Assembly (NCBI GenBank): GCA_040954595.2 | Contig: CM082587.2 | Location: 5,890,001-5,954,000, forward strand | Origin: Balanoglossus misakiensis | Taxonomy: Eukaryota; Hemichordata | Direction of reading: 5' to 3' | Length of the DNA: 64,000 bases | Shown: one piece after another, positions 1 to 13,300 of the stretch | How the letters are laid out: the number at the start of each line of letters is the position of its first letter | How positions within the stretch are numbered: position 1 is the first letter of the stretch | Notes under the pieces: model-generated | The model's input: only the letters and a program-made list of their open reading frames with translations | The model's database searches: none | What the model was told of the DNA's origin: nothing | Position numbers and translations under genes: made by a program

Positions 1-2289
1 AATATGCCGTTCGTCTAACTATATACGAACATCGTACCGGCAACGTCTCCTTACGTCGAACAGCCTGCAGAAAAGTTATAAGATATGTCGTAAATCGTCT
101 ACCGCTTTGATTCGATGAGGCGTCTTCTGAAAATAATCTGTACATGATGAAGGTAAAACCGGTAGCTATTGGCCGCCAACTTCTCAGTCCTCCCCGAGAA
201 ATAAAGAACGCTCTTCGCCACCACCACCCCAACTCCAGCTTCGGATATTCCCCCTGGAATGAAATTGGGTGTCAACCGTTGAGCTTACTCCTGTATAATG
301 CAGGTACATGTAATTGGTTAAAAATTCTACACGTAAGCTACTGCTATTGGTTTTGGTTAGTTATCGTGGCTTTTGCAAGTATTTTAAACACAATCAAAGG
401 TGATCCGTATGTTGAATAATACTGACTCTTTGTTCAAAACTTAAATAGCGGCAGACTTTCGTAACCTGTTGACAAACGTGAAGCGGCGAACAGAGATGAG
501 AAAATTCCACCGATAACCTAGGGAAATCTTCCGCTACACCGATTTTTACTGCGGCCCTCGGCAGTTTTAATTTGACAGCCCGTTGCGCAGCCCGTTGCGC
601 ATGGACGCGTTGGCTGTCAACCGCGCCTACCACCGCGCCGCCGTCATCACCCTCACAATGCATTTAATGACTCATTTCCCACGCAGGAACCTTTCCGAGC
701 ACCTTTCTGGAGAAATTGTATTTTCCTGGCGCTTGCATGGATCGGATACGTCCTTCCATGAAGCAAAGGAATGGTGTGGGCGGTCGTATACAACGGCTGA
801 GTCGCCGTGGCATAGTAGCTCCATGGACGGTAGCAGACCCGGCGGACTTATGACAGGTGTAACGTGGGGTCATAGGTTAATAATGTTAGTTCTTGCAGCA
901 GGTACGAGGCGACATTCCTGTCAGCCGATGACCGATCACGAACGACCGCCCAATAACTCCACCAGCTTGCCTCTGTGTAATTATTCAAACCACCTGTATG
1001 TACTCTTTTCGCGAGTGAGAGATTTTTTTTCTTTTCAAAAAGGAACTTAGTTTGAACTGCGTGGTTTGGACGCAAAACATGGCGCGACCCTCACATAAAA
1101 ACTGAACAAAACTGTTTAATGGGCGTTAGGGGGGAAAATCGTCAGATACAGCTAGGTGACAGCCACCGATTGTCGCAGGCTGAGTTCAAGTCGTCGTCGT
1201 ATGAGTCTGAAACTTAAGAAATCCTCATCTTCCCAGAATGTGGGTCACATATCTTTCGTGCCCGGCGGCCGTGCCACCCAGCCGCTGTAAAACGCCCGTA
1301 AAGAGTAGTACCATGCACGGGTTAAACTTGACCGATTAGTATTGACAATAAATGTGGGTCGGTGGGACGCAGACAGAGAACATGCCGAATCCAAACGCCC
1401 ACCGAACCCCACCCTACCAGTGACAGTCACGTCAAACGCATGTCTGCCTCCGTGCTATTTACAATCAATAACAGCGAAATGCGTCGCATGGTTGGATCTG
1501 TCTGCCCCATGTGCGTAACTATGGTATTTTCCAAATCTGTGCGTTTTTTTGACACTCCATTTCACGGTCGGGGAGGGCCGGAGATCTTGGGGAGGGGAGA
1601 TCACCAAAGTATCAGGGCAAATGTCAACATCCCGACAGACTTGGTGGTAAATGCCCCCCTCCACCCTGCCCGCCCGATTGGATAGTTACCGAAAACTCTC
1701 CACCCATCCTGTTATACGTTGCGCGCTATACAAGGGAATACACGTGAAGACAGACACGGAGAAGTTTCCCATCAAATGCACAATATACGTATCGTCACGG
1801 TGAAGATGCGCCAGATTGCCGGTCCAACGCACGCCGGAGGCAGGGAACGCACTGCAATAAAATGGTCCTCCGGCGGACTGAGATCCACGTAGTCGGGAAA
1901 AACCACCGAGGAATTCGTCAAACGTTCAAATGAAGTTATTACCCCGTCGCTTTATTAAACGATAAATTCTTTGTGCAGTGGAGTTGACAGCAGTAATGGC
2001 CAGTCTCGCGTTGCCAGGCAACCTTTGCTGAAAAATCTTTCCGCCTGATTTCTTGCTCGAGAGAGAGTGCGAGCGACAGAATGGGTTCACCTCACGGGGA
2101 AGTGATCCCGGACAATAGCCAGCATACCGTGCCCCCCTTTCGTGTATAAGTGGTCGATGTCAACACATTGAGGTGATAGCTATGCACACGACAAAAGTAA
2201 AAGTTTCACTGTGTCCTTCCTCTGCCCCCCCCCCCCGTCACGTTGCGACCCCAACATTTTGAGTTGTGGACGGTCATTTGATTAAAAAC
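1..2289. other. Intergenic, no gene seen
   Basis: No reading frame here resembles a known protein; the longest open stretch is about 155 codons and has no recognisable domain. A C12 run lies at 2225-2236. One RBPJ-type octamer (CGTGGGAA on the minus strand, 676-683) and one TACATGTA palindrome (305-312) are present. Confidence 0.6.
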
Positions 2290-2349
2290 GCCGTCAACTT
2301 CTAAATCTTTCTGGTTACTTGTGACCAGAAAGATTTAGAAGTTGACGGC
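2290..2349. repeat. Perfect 26-bp-stem hairpin
   Basis: Positions 2290-2315 and 2324-2349 are exact reverse complements, separated by an 8-nt loop (TACTTGTG). The stem starts GCCGTCAACTTC and closes with CTGGT/ACCAG. A transcript of either strand would fold into a 26-bp duplex. The stem has none of the bulges usual in animal pre-miRNAs and is shorter than a typical pre-miRNA stem, so a small inverted-repeat element or a recent inverted duplication is at least as likely. No coding sequence overlaps it convincingly. Confidence 0.9.
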
Positions 2350-5300
2350 ACCACCATCCTTCTGAAAACGCCTTTCCAACCAAAGAAACACGCCACAATA
2401 CACATCGACATGCTTTTTCTCATTTCGGCAAAACGTTTAATCGTTTTGACTGTTACCCGCCCCAAGTCCCCACCAAGGTCAAAGCTATCTGCGGAGTTTT
2501 TTAAGCTCAATTGTGCAGTTGGCGGGAAATTTGCATGTCTGATGGGGTTTCCATGTATGCGACAGTGAATCTGATTGAACACGTTCTTTAACCGAGTGGC
2601 GTTTCCGACCAATAAAACTGATTCGACGCGACATGAGATAACTGCCTCGGCTCTCACACAGGCCCCGAAAGCGGAGAATCCCCGGCCACCTCGCTAATTC
2701 CCTAACTAGCACTTAGTACAAACACACACGGACAGTAAATCCGGTCTTTTGTGGTCATATAGGAGAGGATTTGAGTTGTTTCGAGTTCATGAAAAGGGTT
2801 ACCGTGAGCTGACCATTTGTTCTGTAAATTTTCACTGTTAAACATGACTTTAAGGATGGGCGATAGCAAAGTGTTGGCGATGTGCTTGCTGTTTTGGAGG
2901 TTTCAGAAATAAGGTTGTTGTTTTTTATCAGTTGGCAGATTGTTTTGTCTGTTGTAGATTTTAGTGGATAGTTTGTCAAGGCGAGTCATGTGATTTTTTT
3001 GTCTTACCAGCCTGCGACTTAAGGAAAACTGCCAGTCTGTAGCCACGTCCGAGTTGACAGGCGAACCATTGGTGAATCCTTTTAGGATCAACGGGGGCAA
3101 ATTAAGACATACTCTTTCAAGCTACCGGTAGAATAGACTGACCTGGTATCTGTCCCATTGTGGGGAGAAAGGACTACATATTTGCTTGGTGGTCGGACTA
3201 GGGAAAATCAAAGCCCGTCTCTCTCCACACACAAAAAACGAGAGGAAAATGGGGCAACGAGAAGAGATTAAAGGAGTAAGTGGCTAGTAATATACAACAT
3301 GGATTACCGGAGATCTTCGCGGGAAAGCCATACAAATGAGCCTCTCTTGGGTCAAGAAGCTTAACTTTAACTAGTTCTAAGTGTACTGTCCTTTTTGTAT
3401 TGAGTGCACCGAAAGTTATCGAATCGTGATTTGCGTTTTGCCCTTCTCTCGTTGTGACTTCGTAGAAATGTTGAGTTAGCAGTGGTTGCACGTATGTTGA
3501 CCGTCCGCCGGGGTCCAACATTGGCGCGTTTCGTGCCTTTAATTCTTGGCCCGACCGACAAAAAGTGTCGGGTTTCGCCCATCGGCAGGACCGACTGCTT
3601 GACCCCATCTTGCTAAGACCACTAATTTTCAATGCCCCGACGTTCTTTTCGCGCCCATTGTTGGTTATTGACAGTTGTAGCTTTCCACACTGCAGGGTTC
3701 TAATACCCGCATTTACCGCGGCACTAGACCCGCGGCCACTTTCAGAAACCGGGTCTATATACCGCCTGGTTCGCAATTGTTCGCGACGTTAATTCCGGCG
3801 GACACGTCTGTCAACCCCGAGCAAAAGAGCGGAGACTTATGATAAGCTGCAAGAAATTTTTAGTAGGTTTACGCTCCGGGGTCTAATACTTTTTGTTGTG
3901 GCGTTAATGCTTTTACGCTCTCTCGGACAAGACTGAGGATTCGCTGCTTGTTCGCAACAGCGGCGATTGTGTAAACGGCATTGTTCGGACCGAACGGCAA
4001 ACTTGACACTGTTATGAATTCCTGTCAACACGTCCAGGAGTATTTGCGACCAAGAGCAAGGGGACAGTACACCTTGAGATGATAATGTTTTTAGCGACTG
4101 GCCGAGTAAACAGCCCGCACAAAGGGTGGAGGGAACTTGACAGTTTTAAGGAGCAATTTGCCGGGAGTCGTGGCTTTAAGTCGTCCCTCCATAACCTGTA
4201 GGGTGTCTTTTAATTCGGCTATTCAGGTAATGGTCGTTCGAACAAGGGCTCCAGTGAACCCCAATCTCGTCCTTTGTTGGTCAACACTGGTGTTCATCCC
4301 TGGAGAACTAATCGCCGCTTCTTTCAAAAAAGAAAGAAGAAAACCTCCGGTGCCTTGCCAAAGAAATGGAGCACCTAAGTATTTCGCGAAAGATGTTTAC
4401 CCGTCAGCTTAGCGCCCTACCGCGGATCTCTCCAGTTGCTGTTGTTGAAATGCACAAGCGAAGCTCCAGGCCAATCGCAATTGGCCGAAGTTCTCGCATG
4501 CATCAGACACACAGGGAAACTATACACATAGTCTACATCCCCCGACAACCCCCACCCACCTATCTCAGATCCTTTTTAAACTGCCTGAAATGGACCAACT
4601 ACTCGCCAAGCGTCGCACAGTTTGCGGCAAGTTGCAACCCTTGAGAGGCAATCGACGAGCTCATTGAACGCCGTCAACGAGGTGTCGAGTTCTCCAGGAC
4701 CTCTTTCAAGAGACCCACTTGTTACCAGATGGGAGACCAAAACCCGTGTTTATTTGTCAGAGAGAGAGGGAGGGAGGGGGAGAGCGGGGCTTTGTCCGCC
4801 GGATACATCGCGGTCTGGTGTACAACCCATCCTTGAGAACCTGAGTGGAGACGTCGTCGGCCGTTGAGAGGTCGTCTGGATAGGGAACGCCGGGGGGCTT
4901 CGATCAACAAGTGGTCGGTCTGAGGGGTTTTGTCAAGGAGGAATGAAAGCAGCGTCTTAAAGTCACTCGCCTGACAAATTCGCTTTCATTAATCTAAATG
5001 CACAGTCACTCGGGAAGTAAGCAAACACCTTTAGGGAAAGCGTTGACTGGCGTACCTTCCAGTTTTGCCTCCCTAACCCGTACATAACTCTTAATTTGTA
5101 ACCTGTGATTCACGCACGCGCAGCCTTTGCTGTCGCAGTTACTCAATAGTACTAAAGGTAGCCTTCACAACTCTGAAATCATATGTTTGTCATATTTTGT
5201 TCAAGATTCTTCTCTCTTAAAAATCTGGAATAAAAGTTGGAGTCACCGGCAAAGTGTTGATTGCCGGGGAGAGCCAGATCGTATCCAATTTGAAATTCAA

Positions 5301-7221
5301 AATGGCCGCCAATCTCTGTGTTCAGTATCTTCTTACTGGTTGGTATGACAACGAGATGGTGAACAGACCGATTTTTTTTCTTTTTTTTTTTCAAAATAAT
5401 TCTTCGCGCATTTTTATACAGCAAATCACTGAAAGGTTTGGATGACTTAGTCTATATTTTTCTGAAAATTAGTCCACGAGGTACGTACTGCTTTGTACAA
5501 AGGAATGAAATGTGTGGAAATTGCATCCGCATATTAACGGAGTCCACCCAGTGACTGACTGGCTTAATTGTCGGTGTCTATCAACGTTAAAATAATATTG
5601 ACAAGCTACGCGTGATTTTCAACGGGGGTAAAGCGATCGCGGTTTGGATTACAATTCACATTGTATGTACACTGTGGCTTTGCTGTGATGTCCGATCGAT
5701 ATTTTCTTGGTTGTGGGGAGACCATGAAAGGCGGCTGAATGGCTCGGCGACGGTCGCTATGGCTGTGTTTTGAAATCCTCAATGCTGTTATTGCAACACG
5801 GTTACAGTCAAAGTGGCCAAGAAACCTCAAGCTTTGTTTTGCTTGTTCTGCTGTCGACATATGCAAGTCGACCAGCAATTGAGTTTGAAATGTTCAATTC
5901 CATAATGAAGTCTGGCTCGGGTCCCTCTTCACTGTCGACGACCACAAATTCGAATGCCAGCTGCGATTTCCCAGAGATATTGCTGCAAACCCCAAATGTA
6001 TTCCTGAACGGTATCGTTCCAAACGGTGTCGCGTTGACCGTTTTTTGTTATTCTCTTGTCTTACGGCAGTAACGCCGCTCGCGTAATTGGTCAATTATGG
6101 GCGGACCTATAATTTGGGAGGTGAGTGCGTGTAAATGTGCGCAGATGCAACGCTCACCTATCGAGTTTCAACACCTAAGTAGGGTTGGTGAATTTCGTCT
6201 CTCTCAGACCCTAAGCGCGGAGGCGGGAAAACCAAGCGGCGCATCGCCGATAATTGATGTCAACCCCGGATCGGGTTTCCCCTCCTCCTTCTGCTCCCCC
6301 CTTCACCTACTTCAAAACCCAATCAATGTTAAACAAGTGTTTTACAGTCGCCATATGTGGGCTTCAGGTGAGAGGATAATTGTGGACAATTACCTAAGTT
6401 GGTGGTGTCGTGTTTTCGCGTGGTAAATACGCCCGGTTCAACCGTCCGGACGGCAGAATGGTATATCGTGTACCCGGCCAGGGCTTAAAAGCATCGATAA
6501 TTACGGTCAAGTTAGTCAAAATTTGGAAAAAAAAAGTCTTGACGACCAGCTGCCCCAAATCCCGAGCATCTATGCGTAATTATGTACGGGTGTAATCGGA
6601 TAATCGTCAGAAAGGACGTAGAAAAGATTTGAATTATTGGGGAAAAAATATCAGAAATTTAGCAGCTCATCATGGGGCTTTAAAACGTGAAATTAAGGAC
6701 GGAAAACGGCGCAAAATGAACTCGCCGTTGGTTTTAGAAAGTGTATTTGATTACTGGTGATCTGTAAACCGATTCGATTTCACTTGCTTGGTGGCAGTGT
6801 GGATCAAAACGTCGGGGATCGGACGGTCAAAAAGTCTGAAGTGCCGAGTGATGCGGTCTGAAGTGTGTGTGGTCACGTACAGAAACTTTCCTCTTTTCTC
6901 AATGTCTGTGGTGGGGCGTATATCGGTCCGTGATGCGTTAGAGTAGGGGAGGTCCACTCTTTTTCCGTAGCCACGGTCACTCCACACGGGGTGACCTTGA
7001 TATAGCACATCCCATACGATCGGATTCACGTGCTACTGTTATAAAAAAAATCCTGGTGGTGACATCGCTGCTTGTGTGTGGGCCGGCGGTAGACCTTTTT
7101 TTCTTCAAATCCCCGCGGAACCTACATGTATAAGAAGTGTTGACAATCTCAGTGCTCTCTTCTAGGGAATAACTTGAGAATCTATGATGGATATCTTTCA
7201 CACGATGGAGCTTGTGATTGC
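2350..7221. other. Intergenic, no gene seen
   Basis: Many short open frames on both strands, none with a family signature. The longest is 192 codons on the minus strand (3198-3776). It looks compositionally ordinary and shows no domain, so it is not called. One TACATGTA palindrome overlaps 7123-7130. Confidence 0.55.
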
Positions 7222-7458
7222 CGATGTCATCAAGGTACTTAGATAGGATTTTATATACGGGCGATGTCACCAAGGTTCTTAGATAGGATTTTATACACGG
7301 GGCCGGTCACCAAGGTTCTTAGATATGATTTTATTCACGGGCGATGTCACCGAGGTTCTTGGATAGGATTTTATACACGGGCGCTGTCACTAAGGTTCTT
7401 AGATAGGATTTTATACACGGCCGATTGCACCGAGGTTCTTAGATAGGATTTTATACAG
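7222..7458 (+). repeat. 40-bp minisatellite, six copies
   Basis: A 40-bp unit recurs with exact spacing. The word CAAGGT(T/A)CTT or its variant CGAGGTTCTT starts at 7231, 7271, 7311, 7351, 7391 and 7431. Each is followed by AGATAGGATTTTAT or a one-base variant. Copies differ by a few substitutions but not in length. An open frame through the array (7264-7446) is a by-product of the repeat, and since 40 is not a multiple of three the copies are read in different frames. Confidence 0.93.
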
Positions 7459-10105
7459 TCTGTGGTCCGCCACACTATCTTCCACAAGTCTGTACGACTT
7501 CTAAAAACGTGTGAACGGTGTGCAGAAGTGGCCGATTATGATTAATGCGATCATGTGCCGTATGCTGCAGACAATGGAAAAAACACGAGAATGGGTCAAG
7601 GTTACATATTACATTGTATTAGAAATGAATCAGTGTTCACACGCCAGATTAAACCCGTACGTGTTTTTCTTTTCCCGAAAATATTTATTCTCCGCCTCTC
7701 GGTATAATCCGGTTTATCTGTCGACAAACGCTGTTCTTTTGTCATTCGAAACCCGTCCATTTGCGAGAAAATTTTCTTCGTCTTCAATACGTGGCTACAA
7801 CACCTTCAAAGTTTTCCCACGTTAATGACGCATGCGTCCACCCCTGATGATTTCGTTGTCAATTTCCTGTTCGTACGTACTCTCGGCTGTAATTTACCGG
7901 GAGAAGGGGCCCAGCAATCGATTCCCAAGGGTTGAAAAGCCACTCAGCTTCGAGGTAAAAAAAAGCGGACTTGTGTGCACACCTAGGGCCGATTATTACA
8001 GCAAATAATTTTCGCTTTTGCTGCCGCGGGCGATGTTTGAAATTTAACCCCATAAAGGAAATCGGAAACGGGGTAGATGGATGATCACTGATTCTCGCCG
8101 CAGTTATCAAACGTAGTAGCACGCGGGCTGATTGCGGAGAAACTAGCGCATTCGAGGTATTAGGACACGTGACTTTTAATATAGAAACCGGGTCACAAGA
8201 TGACTTGGGCTTTTCTGATGCGCGATGCCCCTCGGCCGTCTTTCCTTTCACAGACGTCACCTCACAAGATTTATCGTGAACGCGTCCCTTTGTATTTGAC
8301 TGGTTACCGCGAAATCGATTCGATATTGAAATGAACATCGTCAAATATAACGAGATATGCCTGCTATATTGTAATTAGGAAGGAAGGGAGGGAGGGAAAG
8401 TCGTTCCTTTCTTTTTTGTGGGAAATAGGATGCGGGCATCTACGGCATTGAGTGTCGCGCTTGACGGGGTCCGAACAAAGGCGGGGCCGCCTGTGAGCGC
8501 ACGGCGTTGTCGTAGTGGGCTTGCGTTCTCACTGAACTCAACGTATTACCTATACACCTTGTTCCGGTTTTCCTTGGGAAGGATACAGTTATTCTTTCCC
8601 ATCTCCTTTTGCTTGGTCATTCCTACTACGCGTGCGCCGGTCACGCCGCGGCCACCGTTGACAAAAGACCCGCCCGTTTCCTTCCCCCTCGACGGTTCAT
8701 GCGTTGATCTTCGTTTTAACATGTCGAACAATGGCCGACCAATTAAATGCGATAGGGCGGCCGCTTCCTCCGGGACCGGGCAAAGCCAGGCACGTTCGCT
8801 GTTTCAGTGTAAAGGAGCTGTGACTCAGCAGTTATAGGAAACAACATCCACAATTATCGTAGACGGATTCCTATCAACGCGTCATCTTCACGGCATTGTC
8901 CGAGGCAGTCCGACTAGCGACTCAGTCCAAGTCTCAAGTCACCAGAAGTTAATCATCGTAAAAACAAAAAAATATCTGATTTATTCTCACACTGTCTCAC
9001 CCAGTGATATAGGCATTACATCAGATCTGAATAATATCACGAGTATCGATCAAAATTTCAAAAACGAAATATTCATTGAGCCCACTTCAGCGAGCTGAAC
9101 CAAATAATAAGCTATAAAGAGAAAGAAAATGACTAAAAAGTGACAAAAGTTAGTTTACTTTGTCCTGTGTCAGAATTTTTATTTTATTTTTTTATTTGAA
9201 ACATTTCTGTGTACAGTGTATGTAAGAGATAAATGAGGATAAGCGATGATAAGAAAGAGGAGGTTGGGAACGCGCCATGGGAACGCAGGGAGATTTAATT
9301 AATTACCATTTATGAAATACTTGCAACACATGTTTTACGAAGCTTTAACAATAGGAACAAAAGGTTTATAACTCTTTGTGGATTATTTCTAGATTATGCA
9401 TTAAAATTTTTGACAAAGCCTATAGGCCGGATAGGGAATGTTCACATCACAAGGAGACGTGCGACCATTCCCGTAGATTGTTTGGATTTGCGGGACATTG
9501 TGATAATTTGTCGCAGCATACATCATCACGCATCAGAAAACTGACAGGGTAAACATTATATTTTCCACGGACAGAGCATGGTAAACACGAATTTTGTTTA
9601 ACTTTTCTTTCTTACTCTTATTTTCGTGGTAATATTTTCATTGGGAACAGTGCGGGCCGCGTGATTAATGAAAGTTGTGCCAGTTTGAACAACGCGCGCG
9701 CGGGGATGGAGCTTATTAGTTCACGATCAGAAACGGTCGCGATGTATTGATTATAACACCTCATTGCATCGCGAGGATTATTCTCCTTTGTGAGCGGGTC
9801 AACAGCTCTTAATTGATATATATTTCAATCCATTAGAACCGCCGCTCATAAAATCAAAGTCACAAACAATGCCGGTTATGGTTGGTCCCAGACCATTGAA
9901 ACTCTGTATTGATTTTTTTTCCAAGCTCAAATAGTGTTTACATGTACACTGGATTGACAGCTGTTTTTATGTTGGTTGTTTAACCATCAAGACCATGACA
10001 GGGAAGGTTGGGTCACTGTACTTTTTGATACCTACCTCTCATTCTCATGTAGGGGGACAGTGTGTCCTGGAATCATATTTTTTTTTTCGCAGACTGTATT
10101 TAATA
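7459..10105. other. Intergenic, no gene seen
   Basis: No supported gene. RBPJ-type octamers occur at 7814-7821 (minus) and 8417-8424 (plus). The stretch from about 8940 to 9950 is AT-rich with few open frames. A TACATGTA palindrome lies at 9939-9946. Confidence 0.55.
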
Positions 10106-10369
10106 TTAAAGGGACACAGTCTCTCTCTCGCTGCCTTTTATCCATTAATTTTGTTTGATACAAGACAGCGTTTATGTTATTCTACATGTGCATGTATAGT
10201 GAATCAACGTTCGACCACACACAACTTCCATCCCGTTTGTAGGATATGAGAGTACAAATATCGCCAAAATGAATAAACGGTAAACACCGATTATTCATTT
10301 TGGCGAGTTTTTCACTATCGTGTCTACAAGTGGGATGGAAGTTGTGTGTGGCTGAACGTTGATTCACTA
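10106..10369 (+). mobile_element. Dispersed repeat family copy 1, fold-back 3' part
   Basis: Begins TTAAAGGGACACAGTC and shares a head of about 90 bp with the copies at 26387 and (inverted) 38527, including GTTTGATACAAG and TTATGTTATTCTACATGT. Its second part (10197-10369) is an imperfect inverted repeat. The outer arms begin TAGTGAATCAACGTTC and end with its complement; the inner arms are CGCCAAAATGAATAA and its complement around 10283. The architecture fits a short non-autonomous element, either a MITE or a composite of a SINE-like head and a fold-back tail. No terminal duplication or transposase fragment was found, so the class is undetermined. Confidence 0.75.
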
Positions 10370-13300
10370 GCAGAATTCGCCTTATTTATTGTTTAAATAC
10401 GACCGGGGGGTACAAAATATGGAACGATTCTGACCGACAGCCGTTTTATTTCGGAGCAAACCCCAGGGGAATCCCCTCCCTACATTCTGACCATGCGCAT
10501 CCCGACGGCGGCGGGTACACGCATTTGACCACGTAAACCAAAACTCTTCTCTGAGAAATGCGAAGACGTGCATTCTCATTCGGCCGCCGAGGCATTGTCC
10601 TTTTTGGCCACCATTTAATCCGCGTACTTCGGGAGCCTGTGAAAAGGACCGCCGGCTTGAGAAAAATTCCAAGAACAGATCGCCTTTCTCGTCATTCCGA
10701 AAAAGAACAAACGGTTAATCACGTCAGCATTCCTCCTAAAGCCGCCTGACAATGGCCGGTGTGCATGAGAATTCTGCAAGGGCCCTCTCTCCCAGTGAGC
10801 GACCATTGTACTCGCTCCTTTTCATCCCCCCAGTGTCGTCACGAACGCCGGAGCAGCTGTCATTGTTTGCGGCTTGGCTCGCTCTTTTGGCAGACAAAAT
10901 CCCCCCTCGTCTTCCATACCAGTTGCTTTTTTTTCGTCCCCTCTGTCATTCTTTCAATTAACACATTGTGTGTGTGTGTGCGTTCACGCTTTCTTTCAAG
11001 CTTTCTTTCTCTATCCAACAAAGCAGGGCCCCCTTTTTATAAGGTATTAATTGTCATGTTATGGAGACCTCGGGTTAAATATGTGTGTTCTCAAAAATTC
11101 CAACGACGAGTGACAGGGATCGTAAAACCGCTTTTTGACTTTAAATAAATTGCCGTCTTGCACGGTTTGGTGAATTGATCGAGGGGGGCGGCGTATTGGT
11201 TACAATTGCAGGCATATAAGTGATATAATGATCTCTCGCTGAAGTACCTCGCTTGGTCGATACCGCAATCCAGGGTCCTCGCACATTTCAACTGTGGTGC
11301 ATGTCCAGTTCGCTTTTTCGAACGCAATCATTCTCCAAGAAACTAACCTTGTGGACAGTCGCTCAAAACGTGCGCCCTTTCGTGAACGTTTTATTCATTT
11401 TCAGTTTTTTTTTTTCCACTGCAAGGATTGCCTTATCAGAACCATGACGAGTTAAATTCGTGTTTGAAATGCGTGTATAGCGGGAATTTCTCGGCGCGGT
11501 GTGATCTTCAGCGCATTTTAACACCGCGTATTTACACTAGAATAAATAACAGCGAGAAATACCACCATTCACAGGTGATATTTTCCACGCCATAAGTGTT
11601 CACGGGGTGCCTAATTGGGCTTATTTATTTATTCATTACCCTGTTCCCCCCAATTACACATTTAAGACATTACAAATCTGTGGTTATAATTACACTTTCA
11701 CACCATGTTGGTAATGGGGCTGTCCGCGAGAAAATAGTCACTCCCAGCTCGCCGGCTAATTAGAACAACATGCTGCGAGAATAGACCATTAGTGGCCACA
11801 TTAGCGGGCTAATGTGTGCCGTGTAGTTGACAATACGAGCCTTCCAGCGGCGCATCGCGTAATTTGATGGCTTCCACTTTCAAAGACAACAAACCCAGCG
11901 TCTCCCCAGGCATATTTTGGTGAATTATTCACGCCGGTCATCGGATAGTTCACACGTTTGATACACTCGCAGACGACAGTTTGTAGAAACTGTGACCACA
12001 GACATACCAAGGGTGTCTCTACCGTACCCGTTTCCCGCGCGTTTTTTTTTCTTTACCAGACGATCACCATCGAACGGTCAACAGAAACAGCAGCGTCACA
12101 GCGTGCCGTCTATTTTTCCCACATTTTCAGACGAAGGCCACGCAAAGGTTACGAAATTGTAGAATACCATTCCCGGTTTCCATTTCGTTGGATTTTCGCG
12201 GCCGCGGTGCGGTGAATGATGGGCGGTTTGGGTTGTGAATTTGTGGATTCACAAGATCCAGCCACATATAAAATTGCTCTTATTTGGGTCACATTCACAC
12301 CATAGATTCCCCTGTCGTGTCAAAAAAAATTCACAGTATTGGGCGTTCGTATCAATCATTGTCAGGGTAATGGGTAATATTAAAATATCATGTACGTTTT
12401 GGTCAAATGGTTTCATAAGCTTATAAGTACGTTCAGCAAACAAGAGCTTTTACCTCCCGTAAAGAAATATTTCACTGAAACCAGTTTTACGTATTTCTTA
12501 AAGTTTCTCTGCAAACCGTCGTCAGCTTAGAGTTCCTTAATCGCACAGGAAATCATAGCACATAGCAAAAAGAAACAAAAATATGCCGACTTTTGTAATA
12601 TTTCCCATTTTGAGATAATATATACTAAATCAGCAACTAAAACCTATTTTATTTTGTCGTAATTGAAGAAATAGCGCGAGACGGAGAGTGACGTACCGGA
12701 TAACTGTGTCACGTGGGTATATTTGACTTTCGCTGCGCATGATCTCAAAGTCACGCGGTATTTAAGGGAGTGGTTTGGATAAAAACAACAATAAACGACG
12801 AAAACAACGTCTAATTCAGTAATTTAGAGACTGGGTTCGCTTGCCAAGTTTCTATACACCCAGTTACTAAACCTGACCATGTGAACCGAAAACGCGCGCA
12901 AGTCTCGAGACACGACCAACAATGTTATGTGTTACGCCTGCCATACGATATGATATCGGAATGCGTGCGCCGCTTCCCAAGTTTCCTTGTGACGATGAAA
13001 GGTGTAGAAATCTGATGTTTTTCGGGCGTGGTAGAATTGGTAACGTCGACTCAAACGGCGCGCGGGGGGGGGGGGGCTTCAGGGCGGAAAGATTCGGTCT
13101 TTGATTTTTTTTTCGACACGCTTCGTTGAGCAGGTACAGGGAATACTCTCGGACGAAAAAATATACGACAGCAAGAATGCGATATTCGCCCCCTGTTCAC
13201 CGCTTTCTTTAAAATTTATATCAATGAAAGACAGTATACTTGTATTTTTTATAGTTTTTGTGTGGAATATCGCTCAGTAAGATTTTTATGTCGCAGAGGC

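Noticed and set aside
3198-3776. 192-codon open frame on the minus strand
   Set aside because: No recognisable motif, and in 64 kb read in six frames one frame of this size is within chance; a protein or RNA-seq match would be needed.
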